This document shows positions 44,951-56,790 of a stretch of 64,000 nt of DNA, one piece after another. The stretch is from Eumeta japonica (lineage: Eukaryota > Arthropoda > Insecta > Lepidoptera > Psychidae). The position numbers and the translations under genes are program-made. The stretch spans positions 235,345 through 299,344 of the forward strand of contig BGZK01000735.1 in the NCBI GenBank assembly GCA_005406025.1, read 5' to 3'. The notes beneath the pieces were generated by a model that saw only the letters and a program-made list of their open reading frames with translations, was not told the origin of the DNA and did not search any database. Positions within the stretch are counted from its first letter, which is position 1. The number at the start of each line of letters is the position of its first letter.

Positions 44951-47268
44951 GTTTATAAAAGTACATCCGACGGAGACGCCTTTAGGTTTAATTCATAGTT
45001 GCTTTGATAATAAAAAATATTATTCTATTTCGCTTTCTGTACATTTTTCGTCACTGCAGTGGGTGTAAGTACATCCTCTGCATCATTCTTTCAGTATTTA
45101 TGGTCACGTGTGCGTATGCTTTTTATTTTTAATAAAATATTCAAGTATAGCAAATATAGCATTAATATCTCGCTTCATACTTGGAATCTAATTTTTCCAA
45201 TAATGGCATGTCCAATATTATTTAATACCAAACCATAGGCAACGGTACCGCGTCTCGCTCATAATCTCGCAAAATGACGAACCATTGCAAATATAATATG
45301 AACCTACTGATAAGAGTTGATGAAGTTTGCTATTAAAAATAGAAAATTTCAATTAATGTTAATATTAAATATTGCTAAAGGACCGAGTGGTCGACGTACT
45401 GGACCGGCATTCCCGCTCATTATTCTTAAATCTTATATTTTAGGTTGAGGTGTTCGGACCACCAATCCTTAAGCTGACCCACTGCATCTACCACCTGCCA
45501 TCCCGTGGTGACAACGGCCGCTTAATTTAACATATTGAATTAAACGCCAATGCTTAACATGCTCAATTTAACGTAAGCAATCATTCAATTTGATTTATGT
45601 TAAAACCTCATTGGTCAATTCGCTAGTGGTCAGTTAAATCATTGTCACCGCTAACCTATCTAATAGATTTTCTTGAAAACTTATAACAGGGAGGAGAGTC
45701 TCAAATTCATTAATGAGCATAGAATAATTTTCATTCATCATAATACATAGGAGGGGCATATAAATTTAACGGCACTTATCACAAGATCCCTACAACTGAA
45801 ACTTAAAACGCAAAACTGTAAAAAAATGTAGTGTAGTTAAAAAAATTATTTCTTTCAAAGGTATTTATTTTATTTTATGCCCATAGATAGGCGATTCTGG
45901 GGGTGGAACAATGGATGGACTTTAAAAGAAGACCAGTACCATTTCCATTGATTTGATTGTGATCAATTACTGGGTTTTCTTAGTGAATCCCTTCGGGAAC
46001 CAGGTATATTGTACTTGGACTTCATGTTTTAAATTCATCATACTTTTTGTTATTCATATTTTTAAATATTTTTATTTCTTTTTACAAAAGAAGCAGCCAG
46101 TGACGACAATAACAATGATGATGATGACGATAACTTGAACCTGCAACATTAAAGTTGGCTCGATGATGACCAGGATGATTAGGAGAAAATCCAATAATTT
46201 TATTAAGTAACTCTACAAACTTAACTATTTTTTTCTCAGATTATTTTTTTATATTGAGCTAATTAATATCTGTTCCGAAATAAAATATAAATAAATGTTT
46301 ATTGTATGCAATTCATTGTTTGGAAAAAAAATAATTTCCTCAAGCATAAGTAGTGGATAACCTTTTAACCTTAAATAAATCATTATTAATTAATATCTTG
46401 ACTATAAGAGCCATCTCCTTTGAATGTAGATATTCAATCGAAGGTGGTAAGTATTTTGCTCTAAAACGCATACATAAGGCTCTTCCGCTCATATTGACGA
46501 CTGACTATTTTGTACGTCTGGGGGATGTTTGGCCTTCACGATTTGTCTGGCTGATGAAATATAATTTTGTAATAGTTGTCTAAACAACATATATAAAAAT
46601 CAGCCGTACAAATTTAAACAAAGTAACTCTAATTTTTACTCACCTTTCTCACTTGGTACCTGTACTTCTGTCACAGACACAACTCTGTAAGTGCGCAAGC
46701 GTTCTAAATACATGACACACTATTCAGAACACAAGGTTTCATATATTTAAAAATAGGTTGTGTTTAATGGCCCTGGGGTCTTGGACTATATGCTTAGCCA
46801 GGGGCTTTATGGTTTTCACTTTTAAATTTTCGGTCCAGTGTTTTAACGATGCAGCTACCTAATTCCCTGTATTTCTAAAGCTAAGATTAGGATTTAAATA
46901 GTAGATAATAGATTATTTGAAAATTGCAGGTTTTTCCGACAGTACTTACCATAATGTTCAAAACGTACGTTTTTTCTAATCAAATACATACAATAAGTAC
47001 TAACCATTAGCAAAAAAAATATTTTCCAGAGAACAATTGGACATTTTTTTATTAAGTGTGGACGAGATAATGTGAGAAGTTCTCGTAATAATAAAGCAGT
47101 TACGTCTAGTTTGGAATCAACGCAGAATTCTCAGACTGTTTTACGTATATCTGACAAGTGAGTAGGAATAACATAGAAATAGCTCTTGATTGCTATGTAT
47201 AATAAAATATCAGTGCATATATGGACTCGCACATGTTACATGCAAAACTTTGTTAAATATTTCTTTAT
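44951..47268. other. Non-coding stretch
   Basis: AT-rich. At 45370-45520 a GC-richer, possibly SINE-like piece (GACCGAGTGGTCGACG, GGTGTTCGGACCACC) is seen but no polymerase III boxes are convincing. A GAT-rich simple stretch lies at 46100-46180. Confidence 0.45.
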
Positions 47269-47722
47269 TGACGTGACAACGTCTTAAATTAGGTTGCGGC
47301 TGGGAGTCACTTTGAAAAAGTGTAACGCTCGGTAACGTAACGATGAGTCACCGAACGAGAGAGAGGCCCGCCGAATGCCTTGCGTCTCCCACTCAACTAT
47401 GATCGGTCTGCCGCGCGCGCAGCACTAAATTAGTGCATAGCTTGCAAATGTATTGCAAGTTATTGTATGTATATTTGTATATAAATACGTATGTATGTGT
47501 AAAGGTAAAATAAAATTTTGTTAATATGAAATTCAGTGCGAGATTCTTTGTATAAATTAATGTTTTAAATATAATTCTTTGTATAAATAAATGTTTTAAA
47601 TTGTTACTATTATTTCATCCTTCTTCCTACTATACGAATGAATATTCACATTAAAATGATTTTACCATTCAAAGTCGTTGTCACGTAAAACTTTCGCCCG
47701 TATACCGACTTTACAGGCAACC
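47269..47722 (+). mobile_element. 454-bp LTR-like repeat, copy 2
   Basis: Nearly identical to 27228-27690. The differences I see are mostly short deletions here: loss of two bases in CTT(AT)GAAA, four in a CTCT run, three in ACTAGAGAATT, one A in a poly-A run. Base substitutions are very few, which points to recent mobility. Same orientation as copy 1 and the same TATAAATA / AATAAAA arrangement. Confidence 0.75.
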
Positions 47723-50700
47723 AAATTTTTTTTTTCTCCTTTCAAACCACCATAGATACGGCGTATGCGGCGTGCCGCAAAGTCTATGCCTGAAAATAAT
47801 TAAGTTGGTTGACCACAGCTGAAATTTCTATCGGCATGTCACTTAATTTTTCTTGTTATCCCAAAATTATTAAGTTTAGGTCTCCTATAGTCAAACTAGA
47901 TAAGTAAAGGGAATATAAGTCTAAAGATAAATCCAGTAAACATTCTTTAAAATGGGCCAACATTAGGGCTACAAAAATATATACATACCACAAAAAGACT
48001 ACGTAAGTTCCTAAAGCGCAATGAGTGAACATGTACTATTGTGGCTTAATAACTTAGCCATTATGAATGAAGTATCGAAATATTTGAATCCTAAAAAAAT
48101 GTGAAAAAAACACGAGAAAGTAGGCTGTCAACAGCCGCGTCGACTGACGGTTTTAAGAAACTGTTACTCGGATTCTGAACTGTGTACCGAATGAATAATA
48201 AGAATTACATCCAACCAAATGTCAGCGCGGATACAACTTTAAATGTGACCAGCAATGCTTCGCGTTCAAGACGTTGATGTGCATACGGTCGTTTAATGCA
48301 GTCGTCGCGGCTCACTGCTAGTCGGCCCAGAGTTCTAGATAAATAAACAGCCCCCCGTGCGCCGCGCCCCCCGCCGCTGACGTTCCGCGTCGAGGTCGTG
48401 ATCGATGACCATTTCTGTATTTGATGGATCGAGTGATCCAGGTCGGCACGGAAATAGTCTGAGGTACGAAGGCAGTTGTTGAATTTGGTTCAAATAGAAA
48501 TATCGTTAGTCAATTCGTTCGCGGTCAGAAATCGGACGTAGTAAAGTTTTAATTGACGATAGGACATATTTTATTTTTATTATTTAGCGCAAGTAACGTG
48601 GTATACCAAAAGATTTTTTTTCATCTTTATAATCAATTATTATATACATAACATAGCAAGGTATATTATTATATGATTACAGTATGATAAAAGTTTTCAG
48701 ATTGTGATTTACTATTATTTTATTGAATTTATTTTTTATTTAATTATAATGGTACCGACTGTTTCGTATTGTAAGAATATATAAAAATGTATGATTTCAA
48801 ATGTACAATGAACGCATGTAGAAGACTAGAAAAAAAAAGGTTCAAAACAACCAAACTTATGTATGTTTTTCTTAAATTTTCAATAATGATTATGGTTCAA
48901 TTTCGACTAGTGGGCGAACATTAGCTTTCTTTAAAAGTTGTTAAATAAAAAATATTGATGATTTTTTTACAATAATTAATGCACAAATTTAGCTGTCCGA
49001 GGACAGATAAGTTCAAGAGATATTTCAAACAGAACGCTATCTATGCGCTAACATTTACATAGTGCGAAATATTTATTTACAGGTGCAACGTGGACAGGTT
49101 CAGGGTTAGTAAGCACTGTCTCGGACTTTAAGCACTGTTTTTTTAACCTCATTATTAAGATGACATATGTGAAAAAATTGTATTGATCCTTAACGTATGT
49201 TAGGTACCCGGCCATCTTTTCGTCACTTCATCAGAAAAAAAATAACTACGAAATTATCTCAAGAAATATGGTTTGTCTGCATAATTAAAGGCAATTAATA
49301 TGCGTTTTTTGTTATATTAAGATTTTTTCGATTAACACAACCCTTATATTTTATATAAAATTTAAAGACAAGCAAAGTACAGTGCTGTATCAGTAATCGC
49401 CACCTCAACACCTACTTTCGACAACTGGCGTACCATTGATCGATAGTAAACATGTTCAGTTCAATATACCAGCTTTTAATAGTAATAAAGTAAAATTAAC
49501 ATAATTATTGCTATCTAGGGTTTATTCATTTTACATTTTAATATTTCAAGCATTTCACCACCATGAAAACTTAATAAACTTACATGTAAAATATGCCCGC
49601 ATTTATTTTTAGCAACCATAACAATAACATGATTTTAATTTTGGACTAATTTTTGCACAATTGCTGTGGTGCCGAATTTTGCATTCTTGTTTGTTTCAGA
49701 TATTCCACAACACCAATTATTTTGTACGTCATCTTTAACCTTCTCCTTTTTTTTCGCTGCCTTCTTCTCTCTTTTTCGATTTTTTTTCGATTTCAATTAG
49801 TAATTTTCTTTTAACTTATTTTATTCAGCTTTTAAATTTTGAGCCAGTTTTCTTTTTTTTTGTCTTTAATTCCATTTTTCTTTTTTTTATTGTTGGTTCA
49901 TTTCTTTTTTTTGAGTAATAATCCAACTTCTTGAATTTTAACTGCAGGATATTATCGTTTATTCTTGGTATTAGATGCTTTATTTATATTTTTTGTGCAT
50001 GTCAAAAAATACTTTTTGAAACGCGGTAGGGACATGCAATAAATAGTGATGTTTGTTTTGGTGTGTTCTTCGCCAACTGTGCTGTGGCAAGATTTTAGTA
50101 TTCGCAAACAAAAAATTATCTTAATTTTGTTTGCAAATAGAATAATGGATACACCAGCTATGGCTTCCATCACATTATCTTCAGGATGTGTTAGTCTTTC
50201 ACTTACGTTAACTGGAAAAAGGAATGCACCAATTATTCCGACACTAACTTTGTCCGCTGCTCGTTACTTTTTTTTTTATTAAATGTTGACATGAATTCTA
50301 AAGAGAATTGCGGTCATTATGATCTATGTAAGTGCGAATAAAGTGTCTGTTAAATAAATATTTTTGTTTAGCATCTTATCTTGTGCTACGTAATATGAGA
50401 AAGTTTAAAAATTTAAAACTCTAAACACTCCAAGCAATCGACGTGCTGTCGATCTTTGTGCGATTATCGATTTATATGGCCTAGTCATCGACATGCATTA
50501 TATTTTCTCATAATCTAATATTTATAGCCAAATAAAGTACAAAAACCAGATAGGAACAAAGTTCCTTATTATAAAAATATTAATTTCAAGTTATATTCGA
50601 GGTATAAAGAAAATAATTATTCGGGTATACATTTTTTATTATGGTAAAAAAAAACACTTTACAAAATTATCTTAACACCTTTATTTTGTTTATGATGATT

Positions 50701-51404
50701 TATAAAAATATATAAAAATGAATAACATTATTTTTTTGCCATTTTAATAGTATAGTAATAATTAAATTGATGTCAGAGAAATTAAATACTATTATTAAAA
50801 AAAAATAATTAAACTCAATAATCTCATAAATAGAACAAAAGTAATAAAAAACCTCAAACCACGCTTAGATCATGAAACGTAAGTGGAATGGTATAATAAT
50901 AGCAAACTGCAATAACAATAACAGTCATCACGTGGACTGTCCGTCGGACCCTGCACAGCCTCACACGCAGGCTACACATAAAAAGCTTACGCTTTTATTT
51001 AGCGTTACGGACGTTCTTTGCCGGCTAGGGTACCCTCCGCAACGCCCCATAAGGAAATTCGTTCTAAAACATCCGAGTAATAGATATAACCATTAGTTTT
51101 TGTACAAAATATAGTTAATATCAAAGTATAACCATAATTTGGAAGGCCTTGTCTTTTCATATCGTTACAAAAACAGCAAAGGTGTAACTGCGTCCACTCA
51201 ATAATTTTTTCCCGGAAACAGCAGGCACTATTCTTAACAAGTGTACAGTGTTAGCATAAAAAAGAACCTGGGATTCCATATATAACTGATAATTTCCGTT
51301 TTATTCATTAAAAGTACTACAACTCTATAAAGGACATAAGATGCAGAAGTGTCACCCAGCAGGCGAGTGTTCACGACTATTTCGTTTATGTTTCCCGCTT
51401 TTTA
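47723..51404. other. Non-coding stretch
   Basis: AT-rich except for a CpG-rich block at 48300-48440. T-rich runs dominate 49730-49930. ORFs at 49952-50282 on both strands and at 50872-51096 have no recognisable domains. Confidence 0.5.
48300..48440. promoter_or_regulatory. CpG-rich block with forkhead-like core
   Basis: CTAGATAAATAAACAGCCCC (containing GATAA and the forkhead-like TAAATAAACA) is followed by CpG-dense sequence and GTGATCGATGACC. A regulatory role is inferred only. Confidence 0.35.
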
Positions 51405-51960
51405 CAAGCTTTTATTTACTTTCACTTGTCTGTCTGTATACAAATCTTGCAAGTTAAATTTGACTCACTTTTCAGTTTCAGACAGCGCTGAAATTTTGCA
51501 CGCATATGTATATCGCTGACAATGCAATATTATGATGACATGGAGGTGATCTGATGATGGAGCATAGGAATTCGGTAATGAAACGACGCACCCCCATCGA
51601 GTTTGGGTTCATTTAATTCGTCTTGACGAGTACCTTATTTTTATGCGGTATCCAGGGTCTGATGATAGACCTGGAAGATGGCCATAGGAATTTCGTGATA
51701 AAACGACACAATCTCATCGAGTTTGGACTCGTTTTATTCGTCTTAATAAGTACTTTTGTCCTAAATGAGAATCAGGGTTGATGATGAAGCTGAAAGGTGG
51801 CCACAGGATCTCCGTAATAAAACGACGTAACCTCATCGAATTTGGGCTCGATTGATTCGTTTTGATGAGTTCATTGGTCTTAAACAATAACCATATGCAA
51901 CCCCATCAGATTTGGGACAATAAAATCGTTTCAATTGTTATGAGTGTAAATTCTGTTTGA
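51405..51960. repeat. Dispersed repeat with internal 120-bp minisatellite
   Basis: A leader TTTTATTTACTTTCACTTGTC... through GAAATTTTGCACGCATATG is typical of a lepidopteran dispersed element. From about 51540 three units of 119-120 bp follow. Each contains ATAAAACGACGCA-like, CCTCATCGAGTTTGGGCTCG-like and GATTCGTCTTGACGAGTAC-like segments (anchors at 51580, 51700, 51820), then a partial fourth from about 51900. Units differ by roughly 20 percent, so the array is old. Confidence 0.75.
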
Positions 51961-52219
51961 TTAGATGGATGACCGGGTGCCAAGGTGAGTAAGTGCCGAG
52001 GGCCGAATGGTTTGGGGGTGTATAAACATGTCATGTCGCCTAGTACCCTGTTGAACTGAAGCCCTTGTCACTCTACAATGATTCTCTGGAGAGATAGACC
52101 GTTTACGTCTTATACTCGTGGAAACATAGTAATTAAAAAAAAACTACTACACAAGGAAAAAGACGTTTAGAGAAGGTGAAATAGAAGCGACAGAAGAAAA
52201 TTGATAATGAAAGCAATGA

Positions 52220-52437
52220 TTACAAGCGAAAACGCCAGGAAAAACATGTTTAGCGGTAAATATATATAGAGAAAGCGAATCGTTAGAACAACGCTCTGTC
52301 AGGCTGATAGAGATAGGAAGGATCCGTACGCTGAAAAGCAGGGGAAACGAATCATTTGAAAAAGCGCTCTCAGGACAGACAACGGGAGAATACGCACTCA
52401 CGGGAGAGGAAACAATGAATGTGGTAGTGTTGAGTAT
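52220..52437 (+). pseudogene. Fragment with STPR-like Arg/Glu-rich repeats
   Basis: The plus-strand frame ending at a stop at about 52437 reads RESESLEQRSVRLIEIGRIR, then TLKSRGNESFEKALSGQTT, GEYALTGEET. Two tandem units of about 23 residues (E-S/T-x-E-Q-R-x-x-R-L..., then NESFEKALS...) resemble the STPR repeat (23-residue DNA-binding repeats known from silkworm FMBP-1 and from transposon-encoded proteins). There is no start codon in frame. It is probably a decayed transposon gene. The longer minus-strand ORF over the same bases (52147-52485) is a shadow. Confidence 0.4.
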
Positions 52438-53089
52438 TTTAATAACGCGATAAATACATCTTGCGATAAAGTGTGATATTTGCACGAGATGTCAATATCT
52501 CCATCAAGTGATCAAATATAAAATTATTGTCACATCTCCGACTTATCTTCCACGAGAATTACGTGAAAATTAGAAAGAGTCTATACCGATGTAAGTAAAT
52601 CGTGTAAGTAAATAAAGTAAAACGTCCGCGCCCCATCCTAAGGCATGTCGGAGCAGTGCGGGAGCTGGGCCTGTGCCTGACGTTAACTACGGCTGTCGCA
52701 AACTGCAAAGCGTCTTCTTTCTCGAATAATACAATTTTTCATATTACGAGCTACAGAAAAATGCTGCTACGCGTTACGTATTACGCCGTAGTAACTCCCT
52801 AATCATAAATACTAAAAAGTTAAAAATAAATATAAAGTAAAAGCGAGTTACATTTTGATAATAAGTGAAATAAATAAGATGTAACACGCTTTTATTTTAA
52901 AAACTGTGATATAATATACCTGTAAAATGAATATTTCTTATCAGAATTAAATTATTTTTAACTTATTAGTTCTTTTTATTAACAAGTAATAAAAGCTTGT
53001 TTTAAAAAAAAAATATCTTTTTCTCTGATATAGGTATATGATATCAAAAATTTGTCTCAAGAGAATTAATTCAGAAGAATGTGGAAAGT

Positions 53090-53420
53090 GCGGCAAGTAC
53101 AGTGGTGACGGCGGCGAGGCAGCGTGGGGGGGGGGGGGGCGGTGCGGCCCCAGGAACCTCCGGGTGGATGGGCGGGGCGCCCGCCCACTGAGTTAGAATT
53201 TAATTCTTGTTGGTCCCGTGCGGCCCCGCGCCGCGCCCCGTCGTCCACCGGCCCGCTCGCCCGACGGCTTCCGACTGGTTTTCACCTCAAACTTTGGATA
53301 CACGATATCGAATCCTATAACTCGATATAGCGTCCCGTCGGCGGGTGTACTCCGCCTCTTAATTCCAACTTCAAGTTGCGCGACAGCGAGTGATTGTGGC
53401 GCGGGTGCGCCGTGCATGGA
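53090..53420. promoter_or_regulatory. CpG-rich block with poly-G tract
   Basis: A dense CpG block starting with a run of 12 G (about 53127-53138). In the centre GAGTTAGAATTTAATTC and later ACGATATCGAATCCTATAACTCGATATAG form AT cores. Four overlapping ORFs on both strands are compositional. Candidate regulatory element; the poly-G run could also be an unstable assembly site. Confidence 0.35.
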
Positions 53421-53879
53421 GCCTCTTTTTTTTGAGTCTTGAGTCTAATTAGCCGATTGTATCACTAATTTTTAATTGAAAAAGTGAGATATCCGCGTAT
53501 AGAGGTTATTTTTGTAAAACAAGTTTCGTAGAATCATAATAATAAATGAAGAATATGAATCTGTCCTCATACGTTTAGATTGCGGTGCATCGGGACCGGA
53601 TCCTGTCAATAGACTTCAGCTAGTTGAAGGTTGAACGAGCGACAACAGCGTCAAGAGGTAATATTAAAACGAAACGAGCGACGGCGTCCCGGACGACTCG
53701 TGCAAAATGTTGAAACGTTTTCATAAACTTTTGCTATGACACGGGCGCATCTATGACTCTATACGTCATGGGGTCAACGTACGACCAATTTGAATCGGAA
53801 AGCGATAATTCTGATTTTCAACGACAAGCGAATTAGGTGATGAATTTCTCAAGTTAAGTTTAATCAAATGGTTTGTCTT

Positions 53880-54010
53880 AACCCCGGCAAATACGTCAGG
53901 CCGCCGCCGTCTGACGTCACCGGGCGGCGCGACCGGCCCACGTCACCAGCGCCCGACGCGCACTGCGCTCATGAACACTTATACGGGTCCCGGCGCCGCG
54001 CTCCGAAATT
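53880..54010. promoter_or_regulatory. CpG-rich block with CRE-like sites
   Basis: It contains TCTGACGTCACCGG (perfect TGACGTCA) at about 53910 and CCCACGTCACC (ACGTCA) soon after, within dense CpG. Candidate cis-element; it is only about 60 bp left of the palindrome at 54071-54134. Confidence 0.4.
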
Positions 54011-54070
54011 AGATTGTGGTCCCGCATCGGGTGATAAAAACCTGACGGCCATGCAACGTGATACAATAAA

Positions 54071-54134
54071 ATTTTATGCAATTGCACTTATCGATTTGTG
54101 AGCTCACAAATCGATAAGTGTAAATGCATAAAAA
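54071..54134. repeat. 36-bp perfect palindrome within a 64-bp imperfect one
   Basis: Positions 54085-54120 are identical to their own reverse complement, centred on GAGCTC with CACTTATCGATTTGT arms. The symmetry continues outwards with few mismatches (TTTATGCAATTG on the left, TAAATGCATAAAA on the right). There is no loop. Confidence 0.9.
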
Positions 54135-55060
54135 CGAAATAAATAAATTTATAAAATGTAAATTAATTAAAAATGCAGTCTAGCTAAGTTGGAATCTTGC
54201 ACGCGAGAGGCCGGCTACCCCTTTTGTCATTGTCTTGCCTACGCTGTTGCTCGGATACGTTACAATCATTTTTCGACTATTATTAATTGCTTCGGCGCAT
54301 AAAAAATGTTCCTCAATGTAAAAGAATACATAATTTACGCGTCATATCGAATGCAATTAAATTATAATACAATATCTCTAACGGAACATCACTTACATGG
54401 GTGTGGTTTGAATCTGTCCGACTTTTGTTAAAGACTTTATAGAGGTATAGCGGTCTGAGGTAAGATTTATGCTATGTATCTCATGTTTTTAAATTTCTGT
54501 AATAAATTTGATTATTACCTCTTTCATAGTCTCCGTTTTTGTCCAATATCCATTGCATACTTGCATTATATATCATTTTCGAAAAAAACATCTGGCGTAA
54601 AAAAACATCGTGGCGCCCTCTAACGTCTAATACCGACACTACATCGATTTATTTCCATGGTGGTAGTAGGTAAACAAGAGACAGTGCAATATTTGATAGT
54701 TATGAACTTTTTACATACAGTTCTATTTTTTTTATAGTAATAACGTTTCTTGGGAATGTCAATGCCGTGCCAGTAGTCAACAATAACCAGTGCATCTAGA
54801 CGGACAGTATGTCATATTCATCTACTGGGCGTGACAAACAACTTAATTGTTGCTTGTAAATTTAATATTGGTTGTATGCATATATAAAAATTAAAAAATA
54901 ATAAAAAAATTAACAATAATTAACTATAATTGATTTATTGTTTTTATATACCACTTATAAACGCTTATGATAGTCACGAACATACATATAGCGAAGAAGT
55001 TTTATACAGAATACACAGTAAGTTGCTATCGACGTATTTCTATTTTTGCCCGACTGCGGC
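54135..55060. other. Non-coding stretch
   Basis: AT-rich; nothing recognised. Confidence 0.5.
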
Positions 55061-55275
55061 GAAGCCTAAAAAATTAAAGAAGGCTAATTAAAAAAGTAAA
55101 TCTGTGGATGAAGAGGATGAAACCGAAGAAAATGTGGAAAAAAATTGTTTTTGTTTAGGTTCTCTTGAGACCTTTTCGAATAGCAAAACCAAAAAAAAAG
55201 TGGGTTCGGTGCGTCGATTGCAAAGGCTGGGTTCACGAAGCTTGGCACTGGGGGCGGGCTTCAATGCGTATGCCA
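55060..55275 (+). pseudogene. Transposase C-terminal zinc-binding tail (pogo-like, decayed)
   Basis: The frame from 55104 reads DEEDETEENVEKNCFCLGSL then ETFSNSKTKKK. Dropping one A from the nine-A run gives KWVRCVDCKGWVHEAWHWGR. The pattern CxC...W-x2-C-x2-C-x2-W-x-H-x-x-(C) after an acidic stretch is the tail seen on many lepidopteran pogo/Tigger-like transposases. The last ligand is Trp here instead of Cys (HEAW for HEAC). The catalytic domain is absent. It is a dead fragment; the minus-strand ORF opposite is a shadow. Confidence 0.6.
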
Positions 55276-56217
55276 TAATTGTTTATAAAATTAAATTTTA
55301 ATTTTATGACTAATTATTATGTTATTTTAATACGTACAAATATGCCAAATAATAATTATAGTGTTTCGTTCAAAAGAAATGAGTTATTCATTTATCGATA
55401 ATATAATAGTGTTTTTTTTTACCGAATAATTTAATACGTGGGTGTCACAACTTACCTCGGTATTAGGAGAGCTATGACACGGGGAGTAGTTTCTATTTTT
55501 TTAAATTTTCTTAGAAACTTTAATTTTTTCATTAATTTTAAAGATTATTTCTAAAAGAGTATAGATTGAGCTACATTCACTCATACAACTGATAGATATA
55601 AAATGTTTCTTGACTGAGATATAATAATTAAAGTAAAAATTGTCACAACCCTCCTCGGTCTCCCCTATATTTCTCTTGACATGTACCAGATTTTAGTAGA
55701 TGTTTTGTGAGAGTACAGTTTAAGTATTTATATGCAATCTATCTAGTTGAAAAAGTTTGGAGCGCAATGAAGTTTATAGTCTTTTCGCAATCGTTTCGAT
55801 TCATGAAATCACTTAAGACTGCTTCATAAACGCGCTCTCCTTTATTGTGAAAGACGTAAGACGTGGTAGTAGGTACGCGAGCCCAGGTTCGGATGTGGGC
55901 ATAACTGTACCTACGTGTCATTACTAATTTATATTCTAATAACGAGGTTTTTAGATCTTTACTGCTTTCAAAGACAATTTTAACGACAGTTACCTAAAGC
56001 GTTACTCAATGCACTGAGAGAAATATAACCAAATTATGAATAAATAAATAATGAATAATAGGTAAAATATTAATAATTAATTGATAAAAATATATTTATA
56101 AAAGAAATTTATCACGATTATTACAACGAGACTTCGTTTACATCGTAATTACGAGAATAAAGGTATTATTAAAGAAGGGGATATATAACGAAAGAAGGGT
56201 GTTGTAAACGCAGACAG
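55276..56217. other. Non-coding stretch
   Basis: AT-rich; no gene or repeat is supported. Confidence 0.5.
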
Positions 56218-56270
56218 AGTCGCGGTCAAGTACGGGAACACGAGTCTGGTGCCTCCGACTGCAAATGTTT
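56218..56270 (-). repeat. Half-copy of the CTCCGACTGCAAA repeat
   Basis: GAGTCGCGGTCAAGTACGGG through GGTGCCTCCGACTGCAAATG aligns with the reverse complement of the left half of the element at 60661-60760. Confidence 0.5.
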
Positions 56271-56329
56271 ACCATACTTGTTTGGATGATTTTATAAATC
56301 ACCTGTTTTCATATTATCTGGTAATTTTG

Positions 56330-56790
56330 GCGCGGTGGGGTTTATTAATCTTTCTAATTATTTTTTTAGCAAATTCGGTCTTGGAGGGGGTCCGCCACCA
56401 CTTCGTTATCATTACGTAGAGCGCGCGGGCTCAGGCGTCGCCGTCTTGTACAGATCGTATTATATTTAAAGAAGTACGGCGGTGGAAATTAAAGTACCCG
56501 TTAAATAGGGGCCACGTCTCAGAATTATCACTGTAATTATAACAAGTTGCGATAAGTACGCGAGTGCGAACGTAAACAAGTCGCTAGTGGAGGGCGCGCG
56601 CGTGTGGTGCGTAGTAAAACAATTAAGAGTCGGCACGTTCCCGAATAAGGTCGTCGATAACGCGCGCGACTTATCTAAACGAGTGTTTTACTACTGGAAA
56701 TGCGAACCGGCGCGGGCGCAGCGCGCGCTCGATAGGTTCACGCAGTAATTGCGGTCGGCGCCTCGCAGTCTTACAGAAAATCGATGCGGA
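56330..56790. promoter_or_regulatory. CpG-rich block with a GATA-site cluster
   Basis: A 460-bp CpG-rich region with AT cores GGTTTATTAATC and CTAATTATTTTTT at its left, and GATA sites at 56551-56556 (GATAAG), 56656-56660 (GATAA) and 56671-56676 (TTATCT, i.e. AGATAA on the minus strand). It also holds ATTATCACTGTAATTATAAC. It is the strongest candidate GATA-responsive enhancer in the distal part. A distal promoter cannot be excluded. Confidence 0.4.

Noticed and set aside
27228..47722. The two LTR-like repeats as the paired LTRs of one 20-kb retrotransposon
   Set aside because: The intervening sequence contains mariner, SINE and CpG islands and no gag/pol reading frame.
51540..51960. CRISPR-like array of regularly spaced repeats
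   Set aside because: Units are 120 bp, diverged throughout without distinct spacers, in a eukaryotic genome; a minisatellite explains it.
52147..52485. 112-codon minus-strand ORF
   Set aside because: It is the shadow of the plus-strand STPR-like frame; hydrophobic/Ser-rich text without a domain.
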